Assembly (NCBI GenBank): GCA_937907165.1
Contig: CALCUH010000033.1
Location: 19,549-83,548, forward strand
Direction of reading: 5' to 3'
DNA from: an uncultured Bacteroidales bacterium
GTDB taxonomy: Bacteria; Bacteroidota; Bacteroidia; Bacteroidales; Paludibacteraceae
Length of the DNA stretch: 64,000 bases
This document shows positions 56,141-64,000 of the stretch, in pieces (positions within the stretch are counted from its first letter, which is position 1; each line of letters begins with the position of its first letter). A program made the position numbers and the translations under genes. A model generated the notes under the pieces. It was not told where the DNA came from. It did no database searches and saw only the letters and a list, made by a program, of their open reading frames with translations.

Positions 56141-56180
56141 GAGACGCACGGCCGTTGAGACGCACGGCCGTGCGTCTCAA
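56141..56180. repeat. GAGACGCACGGCCGT direct repeat and 26-bp perfect palindrome
   Basis: GAGACGCACGGCCGT occurs at 56141-56155 and again at 56157-56171. The second copy is part of a perfect 26-bp palindrome (56155-56180) whose half-site is TTGAGACGCACGG. Such compact palindromes between genes are typical of dispersed REP-like repeats. It lies 50 bp upstream of the NAD operon promoter, so an operator role cannot be excluded. Confidence 0.65.
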
Positions 56181-56231
56181 CAACAGAAATAGTTAAATTT
56201 TAATAACAATATAAAAATTATTTCTATTAAC

Positions 56232-56262
56232 TTGCATATAAAATAATTATTGCGTAATTTTG
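56232..56262 (+). promoter_or_regulatory. Bacteroidota-type promoter of the NAD salvage operon
   Basis: TTG (56232-56234), 20 bp, TAATTTTG (56255-56262). Both boxes and the spacing match the consensus, and the expected start leaves a leader of about 20 nt before the ATG at 56289. Confidence 0.75.
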
Positions 56263-56288
56263 ACACGAACAAAAAAAATAATAAGCGT

Positions 56289-57536
56289 ATGGAAACAATC
56301 ATCACATCTTTATTGGAGACGGACCTGTACAAATTCTCTATGGGTCAAGCGATTTTTCATCAATTCCCAGGGTACAAAACCACGTGGACGTTCAAATGCC
56401 GTAACAAGGACGTGAAGTTCACCTCCGAGATGATTGAAGAGATCAAACATCAGTTGAAAGAATACTGCAACCTTCGCTTCACGGAAGAGGAATTGGAGTA
56501 TCTGAGAAACATCGGAACGAAGAGGGACGCCAACGGAGAGATCCTTAAAAAGGGATGGATCAAAGGCTCTTATGTGGATTTCCTGAGAATCTGGCGCCCA
56601 AGATTCGAGGATTTCGAAATCACCGACCAGGCGGAATGCGGATTGAGCATCGAAGCCAAAGGTACATGGTTGAACACCAGTATGTACGAAATCCCGACAC
56701 TTGCCATCGTGAACGAGGTCTATTTCCGCTACGCATACAACTACGACGAGCTCCGCAAACAGTTCCAACGTAAACTGGACGAGAAGGTGAACCTCTTGGA
56801 GCAGGACATCTACGAACTCGGCGCCTTCTCTGAATTCGGTCTACGCCGCAGATTGTCTGCCGAATGTCAAGAGATGGCCGTGAAAGCGTTGAAGAACGCC
56901 AAGACGAACGGAAAGTCTACGTTCGTGGGCACCAGCAACGTCTTCCTCGCAAAGAAATATAACTTGATTCCGGTGGGCACCATGGCACACGAATGGATCA
57001 TGTGCGTGGGACAAGGCAACCGCTCTATCAACCCTGCCTACTCTAACCTCTACGCTATGCGCGCATGGGTCAACGAGTACAAGGTGCAGAACGGAACGGC
57101 GCTCACCGACGCGATCACGACAGACTGCTTCCTCCGCGACTTCGACGAGGAGTTCGCCACGGTATTCAGCGGCGTGCGCCACGACTCTGGTGATCCTTTC
57201 GAATGGGGCGACAAGATCATAGCGCACTACCAACGATTGGGCATCGACCCGAAGACGAAGACCCTGCTTTTCAGCGACAGCCTCAACTTCGAGAAGGCTA
57301 CCAAACTGAAAAAGTACTTCGACGGAAAGGCGAAGACCGCTTTCGGCATCGGCACATTCATCGCGAACGACACGGACGTTCCGCCGCTCAACATCGTAAT
57401 GAAGACCACCTTCTGCAACGGTGGCGACGTGGCGAAAATCTCCGACACTCCGGGCAAAGGCATGTGCAAGAACCCAGCATACATCGATTATCTACAAAGA
57501 GCCATCGATTGGAGGATGAATCATGCGGAAATGTGA
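56289..57536 (+). CDS. pncB: Nicotinate phosphoribosyltransferase PncB
   Basis: 415 residues from METIITSLLETDLYKFSMGQ; an in-frame ATG at 56250 lies upstream of the promoter and is rejected. It converts nicotinate, PRPP and ATP to nicotinate mononucleotide. The phosphorylated histidine is in VGTMAHEWIMCVGQG (about 233), with FVGTSNVFLAKKYN before it and FSGVRHDSGDPFEWGDK (about 295) and LLFSDSLNFEKA after it, all family-typical. It is the first gene of an operon that ends with the NAD synthetase/nicotinamidase fusion. Confidence 0.95.
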   Translation: METIITSLLETDLYKFSMGQAIFHQFPGYKTTWTFKCRNKDVKFTSEMIEEIKHQLKEYCNLRFTEEELEYLRNIGTKRDANGEILKKGWIKGSYVDFLRIWRPRFEDFEITDQAECGLSIEAKGTWLNTSMYEIPTLAIVNEVYFRYAYNYDELRKQFQRKLDEKVNLLEQDIYELGAFSEFGLRRRLSAECQEMAVKALKNAKTNGKSTFVGTSNVFLAKKYNLIPVGTMAHEWIMCVGQGNRSINPAYSNLYAMRAWVNEYKVQNGTALTDAITTDCFLRDFDEEFATVFSGVRHDSGDPFEWGDKIIAHYQRLGIDPKTKTLLFSDSLNFEKATKLKKYFDGKAKTAFGIGTFIANDTDVPPLNIVMKTTFCNGGDVAKISDTPGKGMCKNPAYIDYLQRAIDWRMNHAEM

Positions 57537-57578
57537 TAATCAATCTATTTACAACAAAAAAATAAAACAATCAAAGAA

Positions 57579-58127
57579 ATGAAAAAGTGGGAAATTAAAG
57601 AGACGGAAACATTGTTAAAAACGCCTATCGGCTGTTTCAACACGACGCGGAAAATCGACCCCGCGGGCATCGAGCGGAAATACATCTCCATGAAAGCTCC
57701 CGACTGGGTTTGCGCCATCGTGCGCACGCGAGAGAAGGAGAAGGAGTTCATCATGGTCAAGCAGTTCCGCCACGGCATCAACAAAGAGGTGGTGGAGTTC
57801 CCTTCAGGAATGGTGGACGAGGGTGAGAGCGCAATCCACGCCCTAAAACGCGAACTGGACGAGGAGTTGGGCATCAAGGAGGAGAATATCCTCAACGTCC
57901 GCGAGCTCTACAAAGCGAGTCCTAACCCCGCCTTCATGGAGAACAGCATGACTTGCTATCTCGTCGACGTGAACGGCCACGGTGAGAGCAGACCCGACGA
58001 GGACGAGTTTCTCGAAACGGTCTACGCAACCCAAGCGGAGGTGGAGAAGATTGTCGTCAGCGATGACTACAACGTGATGATGCGCCTAGCCTGGGAACAT
58101 GCCAAACTGACGGAAATGATAGATTAG
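57579..58127 (+). CDS. Nudix hydrolase, ADP-ribose pyrophosphatase-like
   Basis: 182 residues with a complete Nudix box GMVDEGESAIHALKRELDEE followed by LGI (G-x5-E-x7-REUxEExGU, about residues 71-93). An ASPNPAFMENSMTCYLV segment after the box resembles ADP-ribose pyrophosphatases. Placed between pncB and the nadE-pncA fusion, it probably hydrolyses an NAD-related dinucleotide such as ADP-ribose or regulates pool balance; the substrate is not proven by sequence. Confidence 0.85.
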   Translation: MKKWEIKETETLLKTPIGCFNTTRKIDPAGIERKYISMKAPDWVCAIVRTREKEKEFIMVKQFRHGINKEVVEFPSGMVDEGESAIHALKRELDEELGIKEENILNVRELYKASPNPAFMENSMTCYLVDVNGHGESRPDEDEFLETVYATQAEVEKIVVSDDYNVMMRLAWEHAKLTEMID

Positions 58128-58194
58128 GCTGATCAGGATGTTCCGTTGAGAATGATTGAACGTAAATATTAAACAATAAAAAAGAATCACAACG

Positions 58195-59445
58195 ATGAGA
58201 AAGATAAAAGACGAAATGGTCGCTTGGATCAAAGAGTACTTTGAGAAGAACGGAGACAAGGAGACCAAAGCGCTGATCGGCATCAGCGGCGGAAAAGATA
58301 GTACGGTGGTCGCAGCCGCTTGCGTGGCTGCGTTAGGCAAAGAGCGTGTCGTGGGCGTCATGATGCCTAACGGCGTGCAGAGCGACATCGCGGACTCTAA
58401 GAGGGTGTGTGAATTTCTAGGAATCAAGGCGTACGAGATCAACATCAAGGAGGCCTACGAGGGACTCACCAACGAAATCCTTGCGAAAACGCAAGGTGAA
58501 ATAAGCGGACAGTTCAAGACGAACACGCCTTCCAGACTGAGAATGGCTACGCTCTACGGCGTGGCCGCCATCATCGGCAACTGCCGTATCTCTAACAACG
58601 GGAACCTCTCTGAGCGTCTGATGGGTTACTTCACCTTGTGGGGCGACGGAGCGGGAGATTTCGCTCCATTGGCGAACTTGTTCGTGAGCGACGTGGTCAG
58701 CTTGGGCATGGAACTCGGATTACCTGAGGACCTCGTGAAGAAGACCCCTTCTGACGGAATGTGCGGAAAGTCCGACGAGGACAACCTCGGCTTCACCTAC
58801 GCCGACGTGGAGAAAATCGCTAGAGGAAAGTATGCGGATGTGGCTCCTGAAACCGCGCAAAAAATCGAGAAGAAAATTAAAGGCATGGGCTGGAAGTGCA
58901 AACTGCTCAACCTGCCTTGCTTCGTTCCTACCCAGAAAGCGCTCGCCATCATCGACGCGCAGAACGACTTCATCGACGGCAGCTTAGGCGTGGGAACCGA
59001 GAAGTGGAACAAGGCGAAGAAAGCGATATTAGAGTTGGTTAAGAACGAAGATTACGACCAGATTATCTTCACGAAAGACTGGCACCCGGGCAACCACTGC
59101 TCTTTCAAGGCGCAAGGCGGCATGTGGCCGAGCCACTGCGTGCAAGGCGAAAAGGGCGCTGAAATCGACGACGAGCTCAACCACCTGCTTCTAAGAGCCA
59201 CCACGCTCAACAAGGGAATGAACCCAGGCGTCGAGGAGTACGGAATCGACGTATTGCCGGAGAACAGCCCAGTAAAAGAGTTGCATCTCGTGGGATTGTG
59301 CTACGACTACTGCGTATCTTCTTGCGCCAAAGAGACCGCCAAGAAACATGCGGGCACAAAAGTGGTGATCAAGAAAGCGGGCACCGTGGCGATAGACGAG
59401 AACGCCAAGCTGGACTTGGAAGGATTGCCTATCAAAGTGGAATAA
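58195..59445 (+). CDS. Bifunctional NH3-dependent NAD synthetase / nicotinamidase fusion
   Basis: 416 residues. Residues 1 to about 240 are NadE of the ammonia type: PP-loop ALIGISGGKDSTVVAAACV (about 28-45), GYFTLWGDGAGDFAPLANL, KTPSDGMCGKSDEDNLGFTY. There is no glutaminase domain. Residues about 248-416 are an isochorismatase-fold nicotinamidase: ALAIIDAQNDFIDGSLGV with the catalytic Asp, metal ligands in FTKDWHPGNHCSF, MWPSHCVQGEKGAE, the Lys region LNKGMNPG, and the nucleophile Cys in GLCYDYCVSSCAKETA. One chain would thus release nicotinate from nicotinamide and make NAD from its deamido form, the first and last steps of the Preiss-Handler salvage, with PncB supplied by the first gene. 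Confidence 0.92.
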   Translation: MRKIKDEMVAWIKEYFEKNGDKETKALIGISGGKDSTVVAAACVAALGKERVVGVMMPNGVQSDIADSKRVCEFLGIKAYEINIKEAYEGLTNEILAKTQGEISGQFKTNTPSRLRMATLYGVAAIIGNCRISNNGNLSERLMGYFTLWGDGAGDFAPLANLFVSDVVSLGMELGLPEDLVKKTPSDGMCGKSDEDNLGFTYADVEKIARGKYADVAPETAQKIEKKIKGMGWKCKLLNLPCFVPTQKALAIIDAQNDFIDGSLGVGTEKWNKAKKAILELVKNEDYDQIIFTKDWHPGNHCSFKAQGGMWPSHCVQGEKGAEIDDELNHLLLRATTLNKGMNPGVEEYGIDVLPENSPVKELHLVGLCYDYCVSSCAKETAKKHAGTKVVIKKAGTVAIDENAKLDLEGLPIKVE

Positions 59446-59453
59446 AAACAGGA

Positions 59454-59482
59454 AAGGGACGTGCCAAGCACGTCCCTTTTTA
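59454..59482 (+). terminator. Rho-independent terminator of the NAD salvage operon
   Basis: AAGGGACGTGC (59454-59464) and GCACGTCCCTT (59468-59478) form a perfect 11-bp stem with loop CAA and a T-run after it. It lies 8 bp after the fusion gene and also separates it from the convergent surface-protein gene. Confidence 0.9.
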
Positions 59483-59531
59483 TATGCAACGTAGATACCA
59501 TATATGCCTTGTACCTACGATAAAAAATCTA

Positions 59532-61042
59532 TCAAGGTATGCGCCTCTGCCTCACAATCTTCCAACCTTCAGGAATATAGTCATCACCATACTTTTCCTC
59601 CAAATTCTCTGAACATACGAACGTGCCGGTCGGAGAGACGGACTTCAACATTGAAGGACATTTCCATTGAGTGAAACCCACTTCGATATAGTTCAATAGT
59701 TCAGCTTCTCGCAACCTTCGAACATAGAATGGTAACAATCATCCGCCAATTCCGTGGCGGGCAAGGCGGGGGCTGTCGTTAGACGAATACAATGCTGAAA
59801 CATCCTTTCGTAACAACTCTCGGCCAATTCCGTGGCGGGCAAGGCGGGGGCTGTCGTCAGACTACTACAACCCCGAAACATACCAACGTAACACCTCAGA
59901 GCCATTTCCGTGGCGGGCAAGGCAGGGGCTGTCGTCAGATTAACACAGCCAGAAAACATATAAGAGTAACAACTCCGATTCAATTTCGTGGCGGGCAAAG
60001 CGGGTGCTTTCGTCAGACTAATACAACCAGAGAACATCCATGCATAACAATTCTCAGCCAATTCCGTGGCGGGCAAGGAGGGGGCTGTCGTCAGACTAAT
60101 ACATCCAGAGAACATATCAGCGTAACAATACACAGCCATTTCCGTGACGGGCAAGGCGGGTGCTTCCGTCAGACGAATACATCTAGAGAACATTCCAGAG
60201 TAACAACTCAGAGCCAATTTCGTGGCGGGCAAGGAGGGGGCCTTCGTCAGACGAAAACATCCAGAGAACATACTAGCGTAACAGAAATCAGCCATTTCTA
60301 TGGCGGGTAAGGTAGGGGCTGCCGTCAGACTACTACAACCCCGAAACATATCAACGTAACACCTCAGAGCCAATTCCGTGGCGGGCAAAGCGGGTGCTTT
60401 CGTCAGACTAATACAACCAGAGAACATACCAGCGTAACAACAATGCGCCAATTTCGTGGCGGGCAAAGCGGGTGCTTTCGTCAAACTACTACAACCATAA
60501 AACATAGAATGGTAACAGTACCCAAATGCTTCTGTGGCAGGCAAAGCGGGTGCTTTCGTCAGACTACTACAACCAGAGAACATCCATGCATAACAATCCT
60601 CAGCCAATTCCGTGGCGGGCAAGGAGGGGGCTGTCGTCAAACTACTACATTCCCGGAAAAGACCATAAAAACAATACGGAGAAGGAATCTTCGTCGTAAC
60701 ACCTTTCCCGTCAATCAGACTCATCACACTACCGCTCGCCGCAATGGAGCCACTCATTTTGAAATAGACATAAAGATTAAAATGACTCGACAATCCTTGG
60801 GGATAATCTCCCTTGAAATAAACACGCTCTCCCTTTCTTAGCGGAATCATATTCGAAAACTCCAGTTTTCTCCACTCTTTTCCACCATCAATAGAATATT
60901 GGATTTTCGATTGAATAGAATCTGATTTAGCATACATTCCCACCGAAGAGCTGTCCTCATTAGCCGTGAAACAAAGATAGTTCTGCGCATTTATCAGTGC
61001 GGAGACAATGAGAAGATAGAAAAGTGACAATAATTTTTTCAT
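59532..61042 (-). pseudogene. Frameshifted BspA/LRR-like surface protein gene
   Basis: From ATG at 61042 (MKKLLSLFYLLIVSALINAQ, signal peptide; ATG at 61048 is an alternative) the frame runs through about eleven copies of a 26-residue repeat, typified by CSSLTTAPSLPATELAEDCY plus AWMFSG. It ends at EGCEKLNY with a stop at 59693. The continuation IEVGFTQWKCPSML...NLEEKYGDDYIPEGWKIV is in another frame down to 59532 and matches the same place in the paralogue at 61254. An 8-bp tandem duplication at 59688-59703 causes the shift. Even repaired, the protein would end without the type IX sorting domain its neighbours have. Whether it is dead or reversibly switched off is open. Confidence 0.8.
59688..59703. 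repeat. 8-bp tandem duplication causing the frameshift
   Basis: ATAGTTCA is present twice in direct tandem. Removing one copy joins ...EKLNY to IEVGF... in frame, which is the order seen in the paralogue (ENLNYIKV). This is therefore the probable mutation and a possible slippage site. Confidence 0.85.
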
Positions 61043-61074
61043 AAGCATATTTTAAAACTAATAGTTTGTGATGA

Positions 61075-61082
61075 CAAAGATA
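61075..61082 (-). promoter_or_regulatory. -7 element (TATCTTTG) of the frameshifted surface gene
   Basis: Exact TAnnTTTG match 33 bp before the ATG at 61042. A similar context (CAAAGATAT.AAAA then AAGAATTAAGA on the plus strand) recurs upstream of the next paralogue at 62928. The -33 box is not clear. Confidence 0.5.
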
Positions 61083-61178
61083 TGAAAATTAAGAATTAAG
61101 AGTTAAGAGTTGAATGTTGAGATGTTGGGAGATAGATGGATGGATGAACGAAGGATTTTAACGCTTAGACGAACGATT

Positions 61179-61283
61179 CCTATATAAAAAACGCAGATAC
61201 AAGGTACACCTTATATCTGCGAAAAATAATTGATTATTAACGTTCTATGATTATTACTCCACGATCACCTTACGACCGTTCAC
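61179..61283. repeat. 105-bp identical gene-end block, copy 1
   Basis: Identical to 63013-63117 at an offset of 1834 bp. It spans the terminator, the 3' untranslated part and the last codons of the sorting domain (..VVNGRKVIVE). It indicates recent duplication or conversion between the two tandem surface genes. Confidence 0.85.
61186..61221 (-). terminator. Rho-independent terminator of the surface gene at 61254
   Basis: CGCAGATA (61192-61199) pairs with TATCTGCG (61214-61221), extended by AAGGT/ACCTT inside. On the minus strand TTTTTTATATA follows. The same structure recurs at 63020-63055. Confidence 0.8.
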
Positions 61284-62723
61284 CACGTAAACGCCCGCCG
61301 GGAACGCGCCGAGGTCGGTCTCACCGCTTTCGTATGCAACGGACTTCAACAACTCTCCACCAATGTTGAAGATACGAGCATTGCCACTCTCGGAAGAGGA
61401 GAGGAAGAGGTGGCCATCGCAAGAAAAGAAATCGCCATTGATAGGCGAGAAATAATCGTTGACAGCATTTCCATACAAGCTCCATCCATCAGGGATATAA
61501 TCGATTCCATACTTCTCCTCAAGGGCGGCAGGACAGATGAAAGTACCGGTAGCGGAAACATTCTCCACCCAACCATTCGTCACTATAGCGTTATCTTTGC
61601 CCCATACAGGAGTAGCCACTTTAATATAATTGAGGTTTTCACATCCCGAGAACATCTTATCGTAACAACCATAACTCAACTCATCAATATAAACAGTATC
61701 TTTCGAATCAGAGATCTCGCTTCTATGGAAATCAACGGCAAGCAGTTCTGGCGCACGAGTTAAACTTGTACAACCCGAAAACATGCTATCATAGCAATAA
61801 TAATCCAACCGAGTCGCAGGCAATTCAGGAGCCTGTATTAGGCTTGTACATCCAGCGAACATACCCCTATAACAATCTTGATACATCCAAGAAGCCGGCA
61901 ATTCAGGAGCTTGCGTCAAACTCGTACATCCGGAAAACATTTCCTCATAACAACCCCAATCCAAAGACGTGGATGGCAACTCAGGAGCCTTATCCAGACT
62001 CGTACACCCATAAAACATTCCCTCATAACAATTAGCGTCCAATTTTGTAACGGGCAAAACCGGAGCTTTCACCAAGTTTACGCAACTATCGAACATATGG
62101 CAATAACAACCAGAAGACAAAATCTTCGCCGACCATTCCTCAACTTCCGTCAGACCTGTACAACCAGCGAACATATAAGCGTAACAATAATCACCAAGAG
62201 ACAAATCCTCCGCCGGCAATTCCGGAATCTTAGTTAGGCTTTTACAGTCGGCAAACATACTGTAATAACACTGACTTACCAATTCTGTAGCCGGAAGTTC
62301 AGGCGCTTGCGTCAAACAATCGCAGCCAGAGAAAAGCCCGAAAAAGCATTTACGCACCTTCGGAATAACCGTGCTCTCACCCACCCCGTCAATAATACTC
62401 ATCACACTACCGCTTGCGGCAATAGAACCTTTCATAAAGAAACAATTATCCTTGTATTTTTCACCGGCAAAGCCATAGGGATTAACACCACCCCAATAAA
62501 CTTTATCACCTTTTTTCTCCAAAACGATACTCTTTCCCGGTATGTATTCTACCCAAACAGGTTCCGCATCGTACGCATTAAAAGAGTAAGAGAGCGAACG
62601 CGGAGATTTCATCACGCATCCAACGACAGAACTATCTTCATTCGCAGTGAAACAAAGAAAATTACTTGCTTGTACCCCAATAGATATTAAGAGACAAAAC
62701 ACTGATAAAAACAATCTACCCAT
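61254..62723 (-). CDS. BspA/LRR-like repeat surface protein with type A type IX sorting domain
   Basis: 489 residues. A signal peptide (FLSVFCLLISIGVQA) leads to a domain shared with the neighbouring paralogue (SNFLCFTANEDSSVVG, MKGSIAASGSVMSIIDG). About nine repeats of around 26 residues follow between residues 130 and 350 (for example CTSLTQAPELPASWMYQDCY then RGMFAG). A TGTFICPAALEEKYGIDYIP segment precedes a C-terminal sorting domain (ARIFNIGGELLKSVAYESG ... FPAGVYVVNGRKVIVE). It should be exported by Sec, moved across the outer membrane by type IX secretion, and attached to the surface. Binding partner unknown. Confidence 0.8.
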   Translation of the reverse strand: MGRLFLSVFCLLISIGVQASNFLCFTANEDSSVVGCVMKSPRSLSYSFNAYDAEPVWVEYIPGKSIVLEKKGDKVYWGGVNPYGFAGEKYKDNCFFMKGSIAASGSVMSIIDGVGESTVIPKVRKCFFGLFSGCDCLTQAPELPATELVSQCYYSMFADCKSLTKIPELPAEDLSLGDYCYAYMFAGCTGLTEVEEWSAKILSSGCYCHMFDSCVNLVKAPVLPVTKLDANCYEGMFYGCTSLDKAPELPSTSLDWGCYEEMFSGCTSLTQAPELPASWMYQDCYRGMFAGCTSLIQAPELPATRLDYYCYDSMFSGCTSLTRAPELLAVDFHRSEISDSKDTVYIDELSYGCYDKMFSGCENLNYIKVATPVWGKDNAIVTNGWVENVSATGTFICPAALEEKYGIDYIPDGWSLYGNAVNDYFSPINGDFFSCDGHLFLSSSESGNARIFNIGGELLKSVAYESGETDLGAFPAGVYVVNGRKVIVE

Positions 62724-62927
62724 TTTCCGAATTAATTAAATATAAGCACTTAAATATCAATAATATATAACTTCAAAAATTAATGCAATCATCCTTGGCG
62801 AATTCCAAGGAAAACATATTCCATAAATCAAATCAAAGGACTTCGACTTTATCGTCTTAGATTTACAAATTTTTTCATGAACAAATAAAACCTCCCAATC
62901 ACAAAACGAAAACGTCTTTGTGATTGA

Positions 62928-62935
62928 CAAAGATA
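62928..62935 (-). promoter_or_regulatory. -7 element (TATCTTTG) upstream of the surface gene at 61254
   Basis: Exact consensus match, about 205 bp upstream of the ATG at 62723, in the same sequence context as the box at 61075. The long leader is AT-rich; I see no further structure in 62724-62927. Confidence 0.45.
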
Positions 62936-63012
62936 TAAAAAATATAAGAATTAAGAATATTTTTAGGGAATAGATAGATGAACGACGAATCTTTACGCAA
63001 AGGCGAACGAGC

Positions 63013-63117
63013 CCTATATAAAAAACGCAGATACAAGGTACACCTTATATCTGCGAAAAATAATTGATTATTAACGTTCTATGATTATTACTCCACGATC
63101 ACCTTACGACCGTTCAC
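63013..63117. repeat. 105-bp identical gene-end block, copy 2
   Basis: Partner of 61179-61283. It contains the terminator and the last ten codons of the partial surface gene at the window end. The similarity continues, with some changes, further into the sorting domain. Confidence 0.85.
63020..63055 (-). terminator. Rho-independent terminator of the partial surface gene
   Basis: Hairpin CGCAGATA...TATCTGCG (63026-63055) followed on the minus strand by a T-run (63025-63020) and ATATA, identical to the copy at 61186-61221. Confidence 0.8.
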
Positions 63118-64000
63118 AACATAAACGCCCGCCGGGAACGCACCGAGGTCGGTCTCGCCCTCTTCGTAGAAGACAGATTTTATCAACTGACCGCCAAGGT
63201 TGAATATGTTAGCTGTGCCATTCCCGGAAGATATGATAAAGATATGACCAGCACTACTGAAGATATCATTCACATTCAAAACATCATCAACACCACCTTG
63301 TGCGGCCCAACCTTCCGGAATATAACTGATTCCATATTTACCCTCCAAACTTGCAGGACGAATAAACGCACCGTTCTTGGCTATGTTCCTCACCCAACCA
63401 TAAGTGCTATTTCCAACAGAATTCCATGAAGGGAGTTCCACCTCCATATAATTCAAAGCGGAACAATATTCGAACATCTGGTAATATGACCATGTCTTGA
63501 TTTCCGTAGCGGGCAGATATGGCGCTTTCTTCAAGCTTGCGCAACCGGAGAACATTTCCCAATAGCAATAGTCCGTCAAAGTTTCCGCAGGCAACTCAGG
63601 AGCTTCTGCCAATTTCGCACAATTCTTAAACATTCCCCTATAGCATGAGTTTGCCAGAGTTTTGGAAGGCAAAGATTTCGGAGCAGTAGTCAAATTAGCG
63701 CAATTCGCAAACATGAAAGCGTAACATAACGCCGTCATCTTCGCAGCAGGCAACTCAGGGACTTCGGTCAGACTTATGCAACGATTAAACATGTTATAAT
63801 AGCAACGGTCGCCCAACGTCGTGGCTGGCAGTTCAGGAGTTTTACGTAAAGACGAGCAATTGCTAAACATACTCAAGTAACAATCGCTCTTTAACGTCAT
63901 AGCAGACAATGCTGGCGCCTCTTCCAGACTCGAACACCGACTAAACATAGTAGAGTAACAACCGTTCGCCAACGTTGTGGCAGGTAAAACTGGCGCCTTT
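63088..64000 (-). CDS. BspA/LRR-like repeat surface protein with type IX sorting domain, 5' part outside the window
   Basis: The frame is open to the window edge, where it reads KAPVLPATTLANGCYSTMF, so the true start lies beyond 64000. At least six 26-residue repeats (such as CASLKKAPYLPATEIKTWSY) are followed by NGAFIRPASLEGKYGISYIP and a sorting domain ending FPAGVYVVNGRKVIVE, as in the neighbour at 61254. It is the third tandem member of this family. Confidence 0.8.
   Translation of the reverse strand, partial: KAPVLPATTLANGCYSTMFSRCSSLEEAPALSAMTLKSDCYLSMFSNCSSLRKTPELPATTLGDRCYYNMFNRCISLTEVPELPAAKMTALCYAFMFANCANLTTAPKSLPSKTLANSCYRGMFKNCAKLAEAPELPAETLTDYCYWEMFSGCASLKKAPYLPATEIKTWSYYQMFEYCSALNYMEVELPSWNSVGNSTYGWVRNIAKNGAFIRPASLEGKYGISYIPEGWAAQGGVDDVLNVNDIFSSAGHIFIISSGNGTANIFNLGGQLIKSVFYEEGETDLGAFPAGVYVVNGRKVIVE

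Noticed and set aside
59720..60660. CRISPR-like regular 78-bp repeats
   Set aside because: Period and content match protein repeats in an open frame; there are no unique spacers between constant repeats and no cas genes nearby.
59792..60841. Plus-strand frames with FRGGQGGGCRQT repeats
   Set aside because: Reverse-strand reading of the 26-residue (78-bp) repeats of the minus-strand surface gene.

Overview
The window looks like a chromosomal segment of a member of the Bacteroidales (phylum Bacteroidota). The evidence is a subtype iii (Bacteroidota-type) type VI secretion system, type IX secretion cargo with both type A and type B C-terminal sorting domains, a PorP/SprF protein, promoters of the TTTG-N19/20-TAnnTTTG type, an absence of obvious Shine-Dalgarno sequences, and a hisG-hisD-hisC gene order. 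Genus and species cannot be read from the sequence.

Region 1 (1-14.6 kb, minus strand) is a three-gene operon. It encodes a giant secreted protein of about 4040 residues, built from nine beta-helix-like modules and ending in a type B type IX sorting domain, followed by an OmpA-type peptidoglycan-binding protein and a PorP/SprF-like outer-membrane protein. This resembles the SprB/SprF arrangement of surface adhesins. Two of the nine modules share an almost identical 842-bp DNA block. Region 2 (14.7-16.4 kb) holds a rhodanese plus metallo-beta-lactamase-fold lipoprotein and a small membrane protein.

Region 3 (16.5-50.6 kb, minus strand) is one contiguous type VI secretion locus. In transcription order it reads tssE, tssF, tssN, tssK, tssG, two tssO-like genes, tssP, tssR, clpV (tssH), two Hcp paralogues, a candidate membrane-active effector with a membrane immunity candidate, a third hcp, tssB, tssC, and then two vgrG cargo modules. 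Module A is vgrG, adaptor-like protein, PAAR-like protein, metzincin protease and a putative immunity protein. Module B is vgrG, Tle1-like lipase, DUF2931 lipoprotein, adaptor-like protein, PAAR-HNH nuclease and a triple-repeat immunity candidate. A 292-bp MITE-like element lies between the two modules. No TssJ/L/M trans-envelope genes are seen, as expected for subtype iii.

Region 4 (51-54.5 kb, plus strand) is hisG-hisD-hisC behind a classical attenuator: a 15-residue leader peptide with six His codons, and mutually exclusive antiterminator and terminator stems. hisB is not in the operon; a TPR protein follows. Region 5 (55.7-59.5 kb, plus strand) is an NAD salvage operon: nicotinate phosphoribosyltransferase, a Nudix hydrolase, and a fusion of ammonia-dependent NAD synthetase with nicotinamidase. 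It is preceded by palindromic repeats and a strong promoter.

Region 6 (59.5-64 kb, minus strand) holds three tandem surface-protein genes built from 26-residue cysteine- and leucine-containing repeats (BspA/LRR-like). One is frameshifted by an 8-bp tandem duplication and has no sorting domain. One is complete with a type IX sorting domain. One runs off the window end.
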